DNA of 64,000 nucleotides from NCBI RefSeq assembly GCF_000520975.1, contig NZ_JACB01000043.1, positions 1-64,000 on the forward strand. The letters are read 5' to 3'. Made by a program: the position numbers and the translations under genes. This DNA comes from Aquimarina megaterium XH134. GTDB taxonomy: Bacteria; Bacteroidota; Bacteroidia; Flavobacteriales; Flavobacteriaceae. This document shows, piece by piece, positions 44,142 through 53,273 of the stretch (the first letter of the stretch is position 1; each line of letters starts with the position of its first letter). Below the pieces are notes generated by a model, which saw only the letters and a program-made list of their open reading frames with translations, searched no databases and was not told where the DNA came from.

Positions 44142-45191
44142 TTAGAAAGATTTTTTTAAAAGGTTAATAATATCCCTTACTACGGCTGCAGAGGTGGTTA
44201 TAGGGTCTTCTTCATATATTTTCATAGATAATTCTTCATAATAATCGGTTTGTAATTGAATACCCATTTCCCATCCATCACAATTCCCTATAAAGGAACT
44301 GGCTTCTACCTTTGTGGGTCGAACCGATAAACTCCAGATACCTGCTTTTTTTTCTGCTACAGCTAATAATTTTATTCTTTTATTTTGTATTGCTGCCTGT
44401 TTAATGTTTTTAGAAGTAATAGCTCTGATACCTTCTATTTGTATGTCAGAAATAGTACCAGAGAATTCTGTAAAAGATTTCATGATGATATACAATTTGT
44501 TTGCGGTATCATATCCGTCAATATCCAGGGATGGATCGGTTTCTGCTGCACCTAATCTTTGTGCTTCTTTAATAGCTTCATCAAAAGATCCATCTTTTTC
44601 TAATGCTTCTAAAATAAAATTAGTGGTAGCATTAAAAATCCCTTTAAAGCCAATAAGGTTTGTCGCTTGCAGATCACGTTGTAAAATATTAATCACTGGT
44701 AATCCCCCACATACTGTTGCGCTATATGCTAGTTTACTACCATGCTTTTTGGCCAGTTGATGCAATTCATCATAGGCTAATACCAAGGGAGCTTTATTTG
44801 CACTAACTACGGAGCATTCTTTACTAAGAGCGTTTCGAATTGCTTGTAATCCCGGATTTCCTGTTTTAAGATTAACTGGCGATCCATCGATCAGTACATC
44901 AGCATTTACATGGTTTGTGATTTGTTCTATAGGTATGCCCGAGAGATATCCTTCTAACTGGTTTACTTTATTTCCATTTGATTTTAAATGAATTAATTCT
45001 TCGTAGGTATATCCATTTTCTTTTATGGCAATTCCAGAAGAGTCAGCCACACCAATAATGTGTATTTCTAGGTTGTGACTTTTTGTGATTATAGCCTTTT
45101 TCTCTATCAAAATTTTAAGTACACCAATGTTTACGGTACCTAAACCTATCAGAACTGTTCTTATTTTTTGTATTGAAGTATGATCATTCAT
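44142..45191 (-). CDS. Homoserine dehydrogenase, stand-alone and without ACT domain
   Basis: The 349-residue protein has the NAD-binding motif VLIGLGTVNIGVLKIL (about 14-29), the substrate-region motif SANKAPL (about 150) and the HSD signature GAAETDPSLDIDGYDTANKL (about 213-232). It reduces aspartate semialdehyde to homoserine in methionine and threonine synthesis. It lacks the C-terminal ACT domain and the fused aspartokinase common in Bacteroidota ThrA. It could be feedback-insensitive or serve a special pathway with its GNAT neighbour (inference). Confidence 0.88.
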   Translation of the reverse strand: MNDHTSIQKIRTVLIGLGTVNIGVLKILIEKKAIITKSHNLEIHIIGVADSSGIAIKENGYTYEELIHLKSNGNKVNQLEGYLSGIPIEQITNHVNADVLIDGSPVNLKTGNPGLQAIRNALSKECSVVSANKAPLVLAYDELHQLAKKHGSKLAYSATVCGGLPVINILQRDLQATNLIGFKGIFNATTNFILEALEKDGSFDEAIKEAQRLGAAETDPSLDIDGYDTANKLYIIMKSFTEFSGTISDIQIEGIRAITSKNIKQAAIQNKRIKLLAVAEKKAGIWSLSVRPTKVEASSFIGNCDGWEMGIQLQTDYYEELSMKIYEEDPITTSAAVVRDIINLLKKSF

Positions 45192-45369
45192 GTGCTATCT
45201 TATCACGTTATTCTTAATAAATATAAAAGTTGTTATTTTAAAAATTGGTAATCGTCCTTAACTGTTTTTAGATTTTAGTATTTGTTCTAATTTAGGTTAT
45301 AATTTATTTTTTTAGATTGTCTATCCATTTATTTATGATAACTTTCTGAATTATCATTCTTACGGTATG

Positions 45370-46263
45370 CTAATTTAAATCTGTATTCTGTTTATAATGT
45401 TCTAAAATCATTTGGAAGAAAATTTTAGATGCTTTTTTTTGATAATTACCCTTAAGGTATCGTATTGCCGATCGTAATTTGAGTTTCTTTTTGTTTATAG
45501 GAATACTTTTAAGAGTAGGTAAATACTGTGTGGTCGATTTTGTAAGAACAGTTGCCCATTTTCCGGTTTCGATGAGTCGAATTAAGGTGGGAATATGATT
45601 TAATTCTATTTGATATTGATAAGAAAGTTCATGTGTTCTAAATGCTTTATCCAGGACTTTTCTGGTTGTAAACCCTTCTGCGGGTACGGCTAAATCTATT
45701 GTGTTAAGCTCTTCTATAGTGATTTGTTTTTTGCTGGCAAATGGATGGGATTCATGTATTACCAATGTTAAATAAGATTGAAATAAAGGAATAGTAGTAA
45801 TCATTTGATCATCTGTTGCTTTATTAAAGGATAAAATAAAGTCTAACATACCTGATTTAAGTTTTTCTATTAACTCATCTGATGTACCGAAGAAAGCCTT
45901 AACCTGTATTAAAGGAAATTTTGTAGAAAAGGATATCAATGTTTCTGTAAACAAGTTGGTTAAACCATAGGTTACTCCAATATGTAAAGTCCCGGATTGT
46001 AAATTTTGTAAATCCTCTATCAATTGTTTGGCGTTTTCGGCATTTTTAAGCGTATGCCTCGCACGGGTTAAAAATAAAGAACCAGCTTCTGTAAGTTGTA
46101 TTCTCTTTCCTATTCTATCAAAAAGAGGAACCCCTAATTCTTGCTCTAAAAGCTTTATTTGCTGCGAAAGCGCACTTTGTGTTATGAATACTTTGTGAGA
46201 AGCTTCAGTAAAATTTAAACACTCTGCCGCTTTAACAAAATAGTTTAACTGGCGTAACTCCAT
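45370..46263 (-). CDS. LysR-family transcription regulator
   Basis: The 297-residue protein has an N-terminal winged HTH (MELRQLNYFVKAAECLNFTE, SQQIKLLEQELGVPLFDRIG) and a periplasmic-binding-like effector domain (about 90-290). It is divergent from the MFS transporter gene, with a 122-bp intergenic region holding AT-rich half-sites, so it likely controls that transporter and perhaps the EamA gene after it. Confidence 0.92.
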   Translation of the reverse strand: MELRQLNYFVKAAECLNFTEASHKVFITQSALSQQIKLLEQELGVPLFDRIGKRIQLTEAGSLFLTRARHTLKNAENAKQLIEDLQNLQSGTLHIGVTYGLTNLFTETLISFSTKFPLIQVKAFFGTSDELIEKLKSGMLDFILSFNKATDDQMITTIPLFQSYLTLVIHESHPFASKKQITIEELNTIDLAVPAEGFTTRKVLDKAFRTHELSYQYQIELNHIPTLIRLIETGKWATVLTKSTTQYLPTLKSIPINKKKLKLRSAIRYLKGNYQKKASKIFFQMILEHYKQNTDLN

Positions 46264-46385
46264 AATTAATAAGTTTTGCTAATGTATATGATAAGAAAAT
46301 AATGTTTTACTAATGTAAAAATAATTTTAAACTTTGTACTTCAATTCCTTTATAACTTATAATAAAAGAGGGTGCCAATACTGTA

Positions 46386-47600
46386 ATGAAAACAAAAGCA
46401 GAAAGAAATACTAGGCGTTATAAAGATATCCGAAAAGCGGTCTTTATCCCAGGTTTGGCTGCTTTCTCACAGTTTTATATGTTTCAGCCATTATTACCAT
46501 CATTAAGCGAAAGTTTTTTGGTTTCTCCGGCTGTCAGTAGTTTGGTTGTTTCATCCTCTATGATTGGTATTGCTTTAGGCCTTTTTATGTTTGCGTTTTA
46601 TGCAGATATACTACATCGTAAAAAATTAATGTTGATTGCTTTATTTCTGTCTTCGTTAATCACAATGCTCTCGGCAATCTCATGGAATTTTAATGTACTG
46701 GTCGTTTTTGGTTTTATAAAAGGGTTTTTGTTATCGGGAGTGATAGCAGTTGCCATTGTTTATATTTCTGAAGAAGTTGAGGTAAGATATGTTGGGGTTG
46801 TGATTGGGATATATTTAGCCGGAAATGTATTAGGTGGTATGTGGGGGCGTGTGGTAGCAGGTTTAATTTCTAGTTGGTATGATTGGAGAATAGCCACACT
46901 ATTTATTGGAGGTGTAGGCATGGTATTAAGTACTTTCTTTATGAGACTTTTACCACAATCCTTAAACTTTAATCCACAAAAAATTCAAACATCTTTAAAG
47001 CTAATATACATGAAAAACTTCCTTAAAAATCCATTGTTTTTGGGAGTTTATATTTTGATGATCTTAATGATGGGTACTTTTGTGAGCATTTATAATTATT
47101 TAAGTTTTAGGCTAGAAATGCCTCCTTTTTCACTTCCGCATTATGTTATTTCCCTGTTATTCCTAATTTATATCACGGGAGTAGGAGGGACAATAACAAT
47201 TGGAGCATTAACTCATCGAGTTCACTCTTTTCGTATGCTTAAAATTCTGTTAGTACTATTTCTAATAGGAACATTAGGGCTATTTGTAGAAGAGTTGTGG
47301 TTATTAGTATTAGGTCTAAGTTTACTTACGTTTAGTTTATTAGGGATCCAGACTGTAGTAAACAAGATAATATCTCAGTATGCTATTGAAGGAAAAAGTA
47401 CAGCAAATTGCTTATACTTAATATGTCAGTATATGGGAGCAGGTGGTATCGGAAGTTCGACAGGGCATATAGTATCAAAATGGGGGTGGTCTAATTTTCT
47501 TTTTACTTTATTAGGATTCATTCTTTTTTCATTACTATTATTTATGCTGTGTGCCAGGCGGTATACCAATACATATAAATTAACAAAAGAGGTTTCTTAG
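46386..47600 (+). CDS. MFS transporter, YnfM-like
   Basis: This 404-residue protein has twelve hydrophobic segments and the MFS loop between TM2 and TM3 (ADILHRKKLMLIALF; about 74-88). It resembles the YnfM/AraJ-type drug or solute exporters, which are often next to a LysR regulator. The substrate is unknown. The EamA gene follows 42 bp later. Confidence 0.85.
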   Translation: MKTKAERNTRRYKDIRKAVFIPGLAAFSQFYMFQPLLPSLSESFLVSPAVSSLVVSSSMIGIALGLFMFAFYADILHRKKLMLIALFLSSLITMLSAISWNFNVLVVFGFIKGFLLSGVIAVAIVYISEEVEVRYVGVVIGIYLAGNVLGGMWGRVVAGLISSWYDWRIATLFIGGVGMVLSTFFMRLLPQSLNFNPQKIQTSLKLIYMKNFLKNPLFLGVYILMILMMGTFVSIYNYLSFRLEMPPFSLPHYVISLLFLIYITGVGGTITIGALTHRVHSFRMLKILLVLFLIGTLGLFVEELWLLVLGLSLLTFSLLGIQTVVNKIISQYAIEGKSTANCLYLICQYMGAGGIGSSTGHIVSKWGWSNFLFTLLGFILFSLLLFMLCARRYTNTYKLTKEVS

Positions 47601-47642
47601 AGAAGGTCATAATTTAATTTTAAAGAATAAATTTATTTAACT

Positions 47643-48530
47643 ATGCTAAAATCTAATCACTTATTGTTTATAATTCCAGCATTAATATGGGGATCTACAT
47701 GGTACATCATTAAATACCAATTGGGAACTGTAGATCCTATAGTTTCTGTTGCCTATCGGTTTGGATTAGGTGGTATTATATTATTGGGATATTCTAAGAT
47801 TAGAAAACTTCCGTTATCATTTACAAAGCAACAACACTTTTTTATCGCTTTACAGGGAGTTCTGCTATTTGGAACAAATTATTGGTTGGTATATTTATCA
47901 GAACAATATTTAAGTAGTGGATTAGTGGCTGTAGCATTTTCTACATTAATTTTTATGAATATAGTTTTTGGAGCGATATTTTTAGGAGATAAAATAAAAA
48001 AACAAATCATAATAGGAGCTGTCTTCGGACTTTTAGGAACAGTTCTGATATACCAGGCCGAGTTTAGAAGAATAGATTTGACCAATGATCAGCTTAAAGG
48101 ATTGATATTTTGTATTTGCTCTATCATTTTTGCTTCTTTGGGAAATATTACTTCTTCAAATAATCAACGTAAATTTAAACTTCCTGTTATCCAAACCAAT
48201 GGTTTCGGGATGCTATATGGTGCAACTGCTATGTTATTAATAGCCTTGTTTAGCGGAAAATCTATAGGTTTCGATACTTCATTCTCCTATATTTCATCAC
48301 TCGCATATTTAACGGTTTTCGGATCTATTATAGCATTTACTTCTTATCTTACTTTAATAGGCAAAATAGGAGCAAGTAAAGCTGCCTATGTTATTGTGGT
48401 GATACCAGTAATTGCCTTAACCATTTCTACCATTTTTGAAGGATATAAACCCGATATATATGCTTTCATGGGAATTGTACTTATTATTTTCGGAAATGTA
48501 CTAGCATTAAGAAACAAAAAAACAAGCTGA
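47643..48530 (+). CDS. EamA/DMT-family transporter
   Basis: The 295-residue protein has ten membrane segments in two EamA repeats. The first repeat starts FIIPALIWGSTWYIIKYQLG and the second ends with ALTISTIFEGYKPDIYAFMG. DMT transporters export amino acids, sugars or metabolites. It probably shares a transcript with the MFS gene and, if so, responds to the divergent LysR regulator. Confidence 0.85.
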   Translation: MLKSNHLLFIIPALIWGSTWYIIKYQLGTVDPIVSVAYRFGLGGIILLGYSKIRKLPLSFTKQQHFFIALQGVLLFGTNYWLVYLSEQYLSSGLVAVAFSTLIFMNIVFGAIFLGDKIKKQIIIGAVFGLLGTVLIYQAEFRRIDLTNDQLKGLIFCICSIIFASLGNITSSNNQRKFKLPVIQTNGFGMLYGATAMLLIALFSGKSIGFDTSFSYISSLAYLTVFGSIIAFTSYLTLIGKIGASKAAYVIVVIPVIALTISTIFEGYKPDIYAFMGIVLIIFGNVLALRNKKTS

Positions 48531-48601
48531 TTAAATTCTTGGCAAACTAAAGGAAACTATATAAGCATATATAACTGTATACTAATCTATTGATTTATTG
48601 T

Positions 48602-48730
48602 ATGAACCCGTCATTTGAAAAATATTTCATTTGGTCTTTTTTTATGAAGAAAATTGTAAAGAAATTTAATAAACAGGATAAAGAAAAATTTCTTGCAGAA
48701 ATTAAAAAAAGGAAAGATTATATGGATTAA
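48602..48730 (+). CDS. Possible small protein (42 codons), low confidence
   Basis: An ATG at 48602 opens a frame of 42 codons ending TAA at 48730. It has a hydrophobic/aromatic start (YFIWSFFM) then a basic tail (KKIVKKFNKQDKEK). It could be a short membrane or regulatory peptide. I see no clear Shine-Dalgarno and no known family. It lies in a 254-bp gap before the LytTR gene. It could equally be chance in AT-rich DNA. Confidence 0.3.
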   Translation: MNPSFEKYFIWSFFMKKIVKKFNKQDKEKFLAEIKKRKDYMD

Positions 48731-48784
48731 AAAAACGATTCAAACCTTTTAAAAATATTACTTTTGGTTAAAAAATAGTTCTTA

Positions 48785-49684
48785 ATGTCTCGACATTACA
48801 TTACCAAAATCATACATAAACCTTATCCTTATCTATTTTATTTCAAAAGAAATTTAATAATTGCTTTTGTACTGGGAATGTTAATCTACATTATTAATGT
48901 ATTAGCTGTAGACGAAAATTATGTGAATACAAACTTTGTCTTTTCAAAACCGCTCCTCTGTATACTTGCAGGGTTAATGACTTTTTTCGGTATTCTCGTG
49001 GTACTCGAAGTTATACCTCGAATATTTTTTAAGCCTGATTTAAAAGAAAATTGGACTATAGGAAAAGAATGTCTTTTAATTGTTTCGCTTTTTTTTGTAA
49101 TTACTATTTTTAATAATACCCTGTCTCTTGTAATTAGCAAAGAGCCTTCTAATAATATCATATTACATTTTTTAAACTCATCGCTATACGTTGTTCTACT
49201 TGGTATTGTTCCGGCTTTTCTTCTTGTATGGATCAACTACACCATTCTTTTAAAGGAAAACTTAAAAAAAGTCTCCTTATACAATGAACAACTTGAATCC
49301 AGAATTACATTTACAGAGAGTGAAGTATCCGATATTATAAGTATACAAACTAATAATAAAAACGAAGTTCTGGAACTAGATATTGGTTCCTTCTTATTCG
49401 CTAAATCCGAAGGAAATTATATAGATGTTTTTACCAAAACATCTGGTAAAGTACACTGTAAACCATATCGACTTACAATTCAAAAGCTTGAGGAAGAACT
49501 TGGTAATTATGCATTTATTATTAGTACGCATCGATCGTATGTTATTAATATAAGAAACATTAATACTACCTCTGGCAACGCCAGAAATTATCGCATTAGT
49601 TTTGAAGGAGTCCCTCATGAAGTTCCTGTGTCAAGAAATAAATTTCAGGCATTTAAAGATGCTTTTACGATTAAAAAAGTGTAA
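48785..49684 (+). CDS. Membrane-bound LytTR-family regulator
   Basis: The 299-residue protein has four N-terminal membrane helices (about 25-150) and a C-terminal LytTR DNA-binding domain (about 195-297: FLFAKSEGNYIDVF, YVINIRNINTT, VPVSRNKFQAFKDAF). Such LytTR proteins with a membrane part instead of a receiver are common in Bacteroidota and sense signals by an unknown way. It lies convergent to a block of OM and hydrolase genes on the other strand. Confidence 0.88.
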   Translation: MSRHYITKIIHKPYPYLFYFKRNLIIAFVLGMLIYIINVLAVDENYVNTNFVFSKPLLCILAGLMTFFGILVVLEVIPRIFFKPDLKENWTIGKECLLIVSLFFVITIFNNTLSLVISKEPSNNIILHFLNSSLYVVLLGIVPAFLLVWINYTILLKENLKKVSLYNEQLESRITFTESEVSDIISIQTNNKNEVLELDIGSFLFAKSEGNYIDVFTKTSGKVHCKPYRLTIQKLEEELGNYAFIISTHRSYVINIRNINTTSGNARNYRISFEGVPHEVPVSRNKFQAFKDAFTIKKV

Positions 49685-49706
49685 TCTTATCAAAGATTAC
49701 ACTTTT
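49675..49706. terminator. Bidirectional terminator between convergent genes
   Basis: The perfect 14-bp arms AAAAGTGTAATCTT (49675-49688) and AAGATTACACTTTT (49693-49706) have a 4-nt loop. A-runs and T-runs flank both sides. The stop codon of the LytTR gene (49682-49684) is inside the first arm. It can end transcription of the LytTR gene and of the OM gene on the opposite strand. Confidence 0.8.
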
Positions 49707-49733
49707 AAAAATTGTGATTATTAAATATGTTTT

Positions 49734-50354
49734 CTACAAGGTATACCCCAGGCCTAATCCTAAGAAAAATCGAGAATCGAAATCTGCGGGTCTGTTTCTT
49801 CCTTTATCTAAAAACCCTTTTAAGGAAACCCATGCAAATGCACTAACACTAAAATTATTAATATTGTAACCTAGAGATTGAGAAAAGCCATAATTAAAAT
49901 ACACATATTCATTTTTGTACTTTTCGTATACCGAATATTGTGGGATTCTTAAAGTTCCTTTTGATTTTAAATGTGTTGCTCCTATAAAAGGTTCTAGCGA
50001 TAGGTAGAATTTTTTCTTGTTAAATGGGTAATAAGTAACATCAAAAATAGAATACAATCCTATATCTCTTGTATATCCTTCTACATAATCGGTAAACAAG
50101 TTATCTGTTTCGGCTATGTAACTATTTTGATGAGCCACACCATATGATAACGTAAAATGTTTGCTGTCTAGACACATTAACTTTCCTTTAAATATATACC
50201 CATAGTTTTTTCCGTAACTGGTATTTAATATATCCTGAGTGTATAAAAGTTCTAATTTCCATCGTTTTTGACCTGATTCTTTGTTTCCTTTTTGTCCCTG
50301 AACCAAAACCGGTAATGAAAGAAAAAACAAAAGGACTACTACATAGTTTTTCAT
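49734..50354 (-). CDS. Secreted outer-membrane beta-barrel-like protein
   Basis: The 206-residue protein has a signal peptide (LPVLVQG) and a repeated pattern of alternating hydrophobic/aromatic strands (WKLELLYTQDILNTSYGK, FYLSLEPFIGATHLK), ending LGLGYTL with an aromatic-rich last strand. This suggests a small beta-barrel of 8-10 strands. Its stop is next to the bidirectional terminator, and it starts 10 bp after the hydrolase gene stop, suggesting an operon. Confidence 0.7.
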   Translation of the reverse strand: MKNYVVVLLFFLSLPVLVQGQKGNKESGQKRWKLELLYTQDILNTSYGKNYGYIFKGKLMCLDSKHFTLSYGVAHQNSYIAETDNLFTDYVEGYTRDIGLYSIFDVTYYPFNKKKFYLSLEPFIGATHLKSKGTLRIPQYSVYEKYKNEYVYFNYGFSQSLGYNINNFSVSAFAWVSLKGFLDKGRNRPADFDSRFFLGLGLGYTL

Positions 50355-50364
50355 GATGTTGTAT

Positions 50365-51174
50365 TTATAGAATTATAGATAATCCTTTTTTAAAGGTTAT
50401 TATTGGGCTGTTTCTATGCGAAGTATTCTTTAATCTCTCATGATGTAGAATTAAACCAGTATAAGACCGTTTATCCATTTTTTCCTTAAAGGCATTATAA
50501 AAAAGATTGATCGAAGCTCCTTCTAAATCACCAACAGTTATATAAAGATTTTTATCTAATGAATCGTGTGTGTCAAAATAGTGCTGTTCTAAATCAAATA
50601 GATATGCATTATACCACATGAAATTTGAACTTGCAGCAATAATATTATCAAAAGAATTGGGTTGATCTTGTTGAAATAATATATACAAAGCAAGATATCC
50701 ACCTAGAGAATGACCAAATAATGTCCTTTCAACACTTTCAATTTCAAGTTCATTTTCGATATGAGGAATAAGTTCGTTATTTACAAAATTGATAAATTCT
50801 TTTGCACCTCCCGAAGTTCCGGGAAAATCTCTGTCTTCAGGATAAGAGTAATCTCTTCCTCTCTGGTTTTTATTGGCATATCCCACTCCGATAAGGATAA
50901 TATCCTCTCTACCAGATTCTGCAACGATATCTGCTGCTTCTTTAAAATAATCATCTCCATCTAACATGTAAATTGTATGATAGCTATTTGAAGGATCATA
51001 AGCCTGAGGATACAAAATATTAATACTATATGTAGTATTTGTATGATCTGATGTAATCGCAAAGGGATGATTGTTTTTTATTGAAGAAAGGTTGTCTTTC
51101 TCGCAACTGTTTAGGCCCAATATGCCAATGATTAAACACAGAAAACTCATAGAGTTCTGAATAATTTTTTTCAT
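50365..51174 (-). CDS. Lipid-anchored esterase/alpha-beta hydrolase (IroE/EstD-like)
   Basis: The 269-residue protein has a lipobox GLNSC (Cys24). The esterase PF00756-like core shows YHTIYMLDGDDYFKEA, IILIGVGYANKNQRGRDYS and the nucleophile motif GHSLGG with Ser156. A late His in TSHRNSP (about 251) may complete the triad. It probably cleaves an ester such as a siderophore or acyl ester at the cell surface. The substrate is unknown. It is upstream of the OM gene in the same direction. Confidence 0.85.
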   Translation of the reverse strand: MKKIIQNSMSFLCLIIGILGLNSCEKDNLSSIKNNHPFAITSDHTNTTYSINILYPQAYDPSNSYHTIYMLDGDDYFKEAADIVAESGREDIILIGVGYANKNQRGRDYSYPEDRDFPGTSGGAKEFINFVNNELIPHIENELEIESVERTLFGHSLGGYLALYILFQQDQPNSFDNIIAASSNFMWYNAYLFDLEQHYFDTHDSLDKNLYITVGDLEGASINLFYNAFKEKMDKRSYTGLILHHERLKNTSHRNSPIITFKKGLSIIL

Positions 51175-51363
51175 AATGATTCTTATTTTTTAAATTTCTA
51201 ATTCCAGCAAAAGTATTTTTGAAGCCTTTAAATACCGCTTATAGAAAGGTGATTGGTACGAAGTGTCATCTTTTTGTGATGTACTGGAGTCTTAGACAAA
51301 AGATAGATTCATTTAGAAAAAGGAGAGGGGGTATGATAGAAGTATACTATTTGTGATCTCTTG

Positions 51364-52050
51364 TCATTTTCTTTTGTATGTAAATGTGACGTTTTCGGTA
51401 TTCTTAGGTTTCATTGTCATCAGGTTGCCCTGAAACGAAACTATAAATACCTGAACATCGATAGCACGATTGTAGTCAATTAAATGTAGCTCGGGTTTGT
51501 GTGCATTCATATACCAATACCCATTTGATCTTGAAGTATCCGGATGTGTTTTGCGGTATGTTCCTGTCCAGCGAATAAAAATAGCTTCTTTCCCTTCTGG
51601 ATTGTAAGATTTTGTAATGTTTTTTTTATTCTTATATACAGAAACCAGTTGCCAGTTTCCGACAGCTTTATCTTTGGGAGATTTAGGTACATTAGAGATT
51701 CTGGATAAAGAAACTATTACTTTCATTCCATCTTCTATACGTATCCATTTCATTTTATCATTAGAAAACTCAACTTTAAAAGCTCCGTACTCATCTTTAC
51801 CATTTTTACTTTCAGGAAGAAATTGCTTTTCTTTTTTACTGTATGTCCAGCTACCTTCGTCATTTTGTAACCATCCATTACCAGCCTCATAAGAGTGATC
51901 AGTATTGTATTTAAACCATTTAGCGATTGGAGTCATTTTTTTGTCACCTACACTTACTTGATCTACAGTCCATAACCCTGTTATAGATTGCCCATTTATA
52001 ATGCTCGAAACAGACAAGATAATGCTTAGAAATAGTAATTTAGTTTTCAT
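51364..52050 (-). CDS. Secreted protein with two lipocalin-like domains
   Basis: I use the internal ATG at 52050 (MKTKLLFLSIILS), which gives a signal peptide ending INGQS. The longer frame to 52146 overlaps the preceding gene and has no signal pattern. The mature protein has two lipocalin-like modules, GLWTVDQVSVGDKKMTP and GNWQLVSVYKNKKNITK, each followed by beta strands. Such Bacteroidota proteins likely bind a small lipid or sterol-like ligand. It starts inside the end of the beta-lactamase-like gene (11-bp overlap), so they are co-expressed. Confidence 0.75.
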   Translation of the reverse strand: MKTKLLFLSIILSVSSIINGQSITGLWTVDQVSVGDKKMTPIAKWFKYNTDHSYEAGNGWLQNDEGSWTYSKKEKQFLPESKNGKDEYGAFKVEFSNDKMKWIRIEDGMKVIVSLSRISNVPKSPKDKAVGNWQLVSVYKNKKNITKSYNPEGKEAIFIRWTGTYRKTHPDTSRSNGYWYMNAHKPELHLIDYNRAIDVQVFIVSFQGNLMTMKPKNTENVTFTYKRK

Positions 52051-53191
52051 TTTCGTTAGTATATAGTATTGCTGTAATTTTTTTAGCAAGATCAAGTTCA
52101 TTTGTTTGATCGCCTGTATTGGCAAGAAAAGCGATAATATACTCACCGTTTTCGATATTTATAAGCATAGATTTATATCCTTCAGTAGCTCCTCCATGTA
52201 TGATGTACTTTTTATCGATACCTATATTTCCTATACGATATTCCTTTTCTCCATCAAATACCACCCAACCGTAACCATAAGAGATTTCCTGGTTAATCTC
52301 TGATAAATGATTGGTTTGCATAAGTTTTATCTGTTTGTTATTAAAAAGAACAGGAAAACTCATTTCTTTCCCCCAACGATAGAGATCTTCTGCAGAAGAA
52401 AATATTCTTCTGCCAAGGGTTAGATCAATAAATTGATTTCGCATCCAGTTGTTAGTTGTTTCGCTATAATTATATCCTTCTACTACATTCTCAAAAACAA
52501 TACGATTGTCAGAAGTACTAAAAGTATGTTCTAGCTTAAGTGGTTTTGTAATTTTTTGTTCCAAAAGTTTAGAAAAAGGAAGTTGATAAAGGTTTTCCAG
52601 AATGATAATAAGTATGTGATAACCGAAATTGCTGTAATAAAATTGCTGGTTTGGATCACCTATTGCAGGAATCTTACTAATGAAATCAATATATTCCTTA
52701 TTATCAAAGTGTTTTCGCTTAAATTTTAAGTGTTTATTTTTTGAAAGATTTGGATGTACCTGGCCATAATCTGGTAAACCAGAAGTATGACTCAGTAAGT
52801 TGTGAATTGTGATATTCTGATTAAACTCTCCCAAGTACGAATATGTACTAATATGATCGGTAAGATGATCATTAAGAGATAATTTACCTTCTTCTACGGC
52901 TATAAGAATTAGTGCTGCGATAAATGACTTATTGATAGAACAAATGTCAAAACGATGATCTACTTGCATTGGGATGTTCCAGATTCTATTAGATATGCCT
53001 ATCGATTTTTTATAGACTATTGTATCCTTAGTACCTATCACAACAGTGCCATCAAACCGGTTTTCGCGGTGTTCAATTTCAAATAGATTATCTAACTTGC
53101 TTGTTAGAAAATTAGTATCTGTGCTCTTTTGTTTAGAACAGGATGACGAAATAAGAACAATGCATGTAGCAATTACAATATATTTTTGCAT
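52040..53191 (-). CDS. Lipid-anchored serine hydrolase, beta-lactamase/PBP4-like fold
   Basis: I use ATG 53191 (MQKYIVIATCIVLISSSC), since a frame to 53350 would overlap the LytTR gene and lacks a signal. The lipobox is ISSSC, Cys18. The class-C beta-lactamase/penicillin-binding signatures are SINK (Ser85, Lys88), YSN (Tyr186, Asn188) and HGG (about 335). It may hydrolyse peptides, esters or beta-lactams. Many Bacteroidota members are of unknown substrate, so resistance is not implied. The order LytTR, hydrolase, lipocalin-like suggests one unit. Confidence 0.85.
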   Translation of the reverse strand: MQKYIVIATCIVLISSSCSKQKSTDTNFLTSKLDNLFEIEHRENRFDGTVVIGTKDTIVYKKSIGISNRIWNIPMQVDHRFDICSINKSFIAALILIAVEEGKLSLNDHLTDHISTYSYLGEFNQNITIHNLLSHTSGLPDYGQVHPNLSKNKHLKFKRKHFDNKEYIDFISKIPAIGDPNQQFYYSNFGYHILIIILENLYQLPFSKLLEQKITKPLKLEHTFSTSDNRIVFENVVEGYNYSETTNNWMRNQFIDLTLGRRIFSSAEDLYRWGKEMSFPVLFNNKQIKLMQTNHLSEINQEISYGYGWVVFDGEKEYRIGNIGIDKKYIIHGGATEGYKSMLINIENGEYIIAFLANTGDQTNELDLAKKITAILYTNENEN

Positions 53192-53273
53192 ATTTCTATT
53201 TGGTTGCGTTGTACAAAAGAATACATCAGGATAAACTTTCTCAATTAATTTTGGTGTTTTGGTACGAAATTTC

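Noticed and set aside
44314-44760. A 148-codon plus-strand frame opposite the homoserine dehydrogenase
   Set aside because: The opposite strand carries clear family motifs in the same bases. The plus-strand frame has no family pattern or ribosome site.
52051-52146. N-terminal extension of the lipocalin-like gene
   Set aside because: Starting at 52050 gives a good signal peptide. The extension lies inside the preceding gene and has no signal pattern.
52040-53191. Beta-lactam resistance gene
   Set aside because: It has the serine hydrolase motifs, but such lipid-anchored members usually act on other substrates. No resistance claim can be made from sequence.
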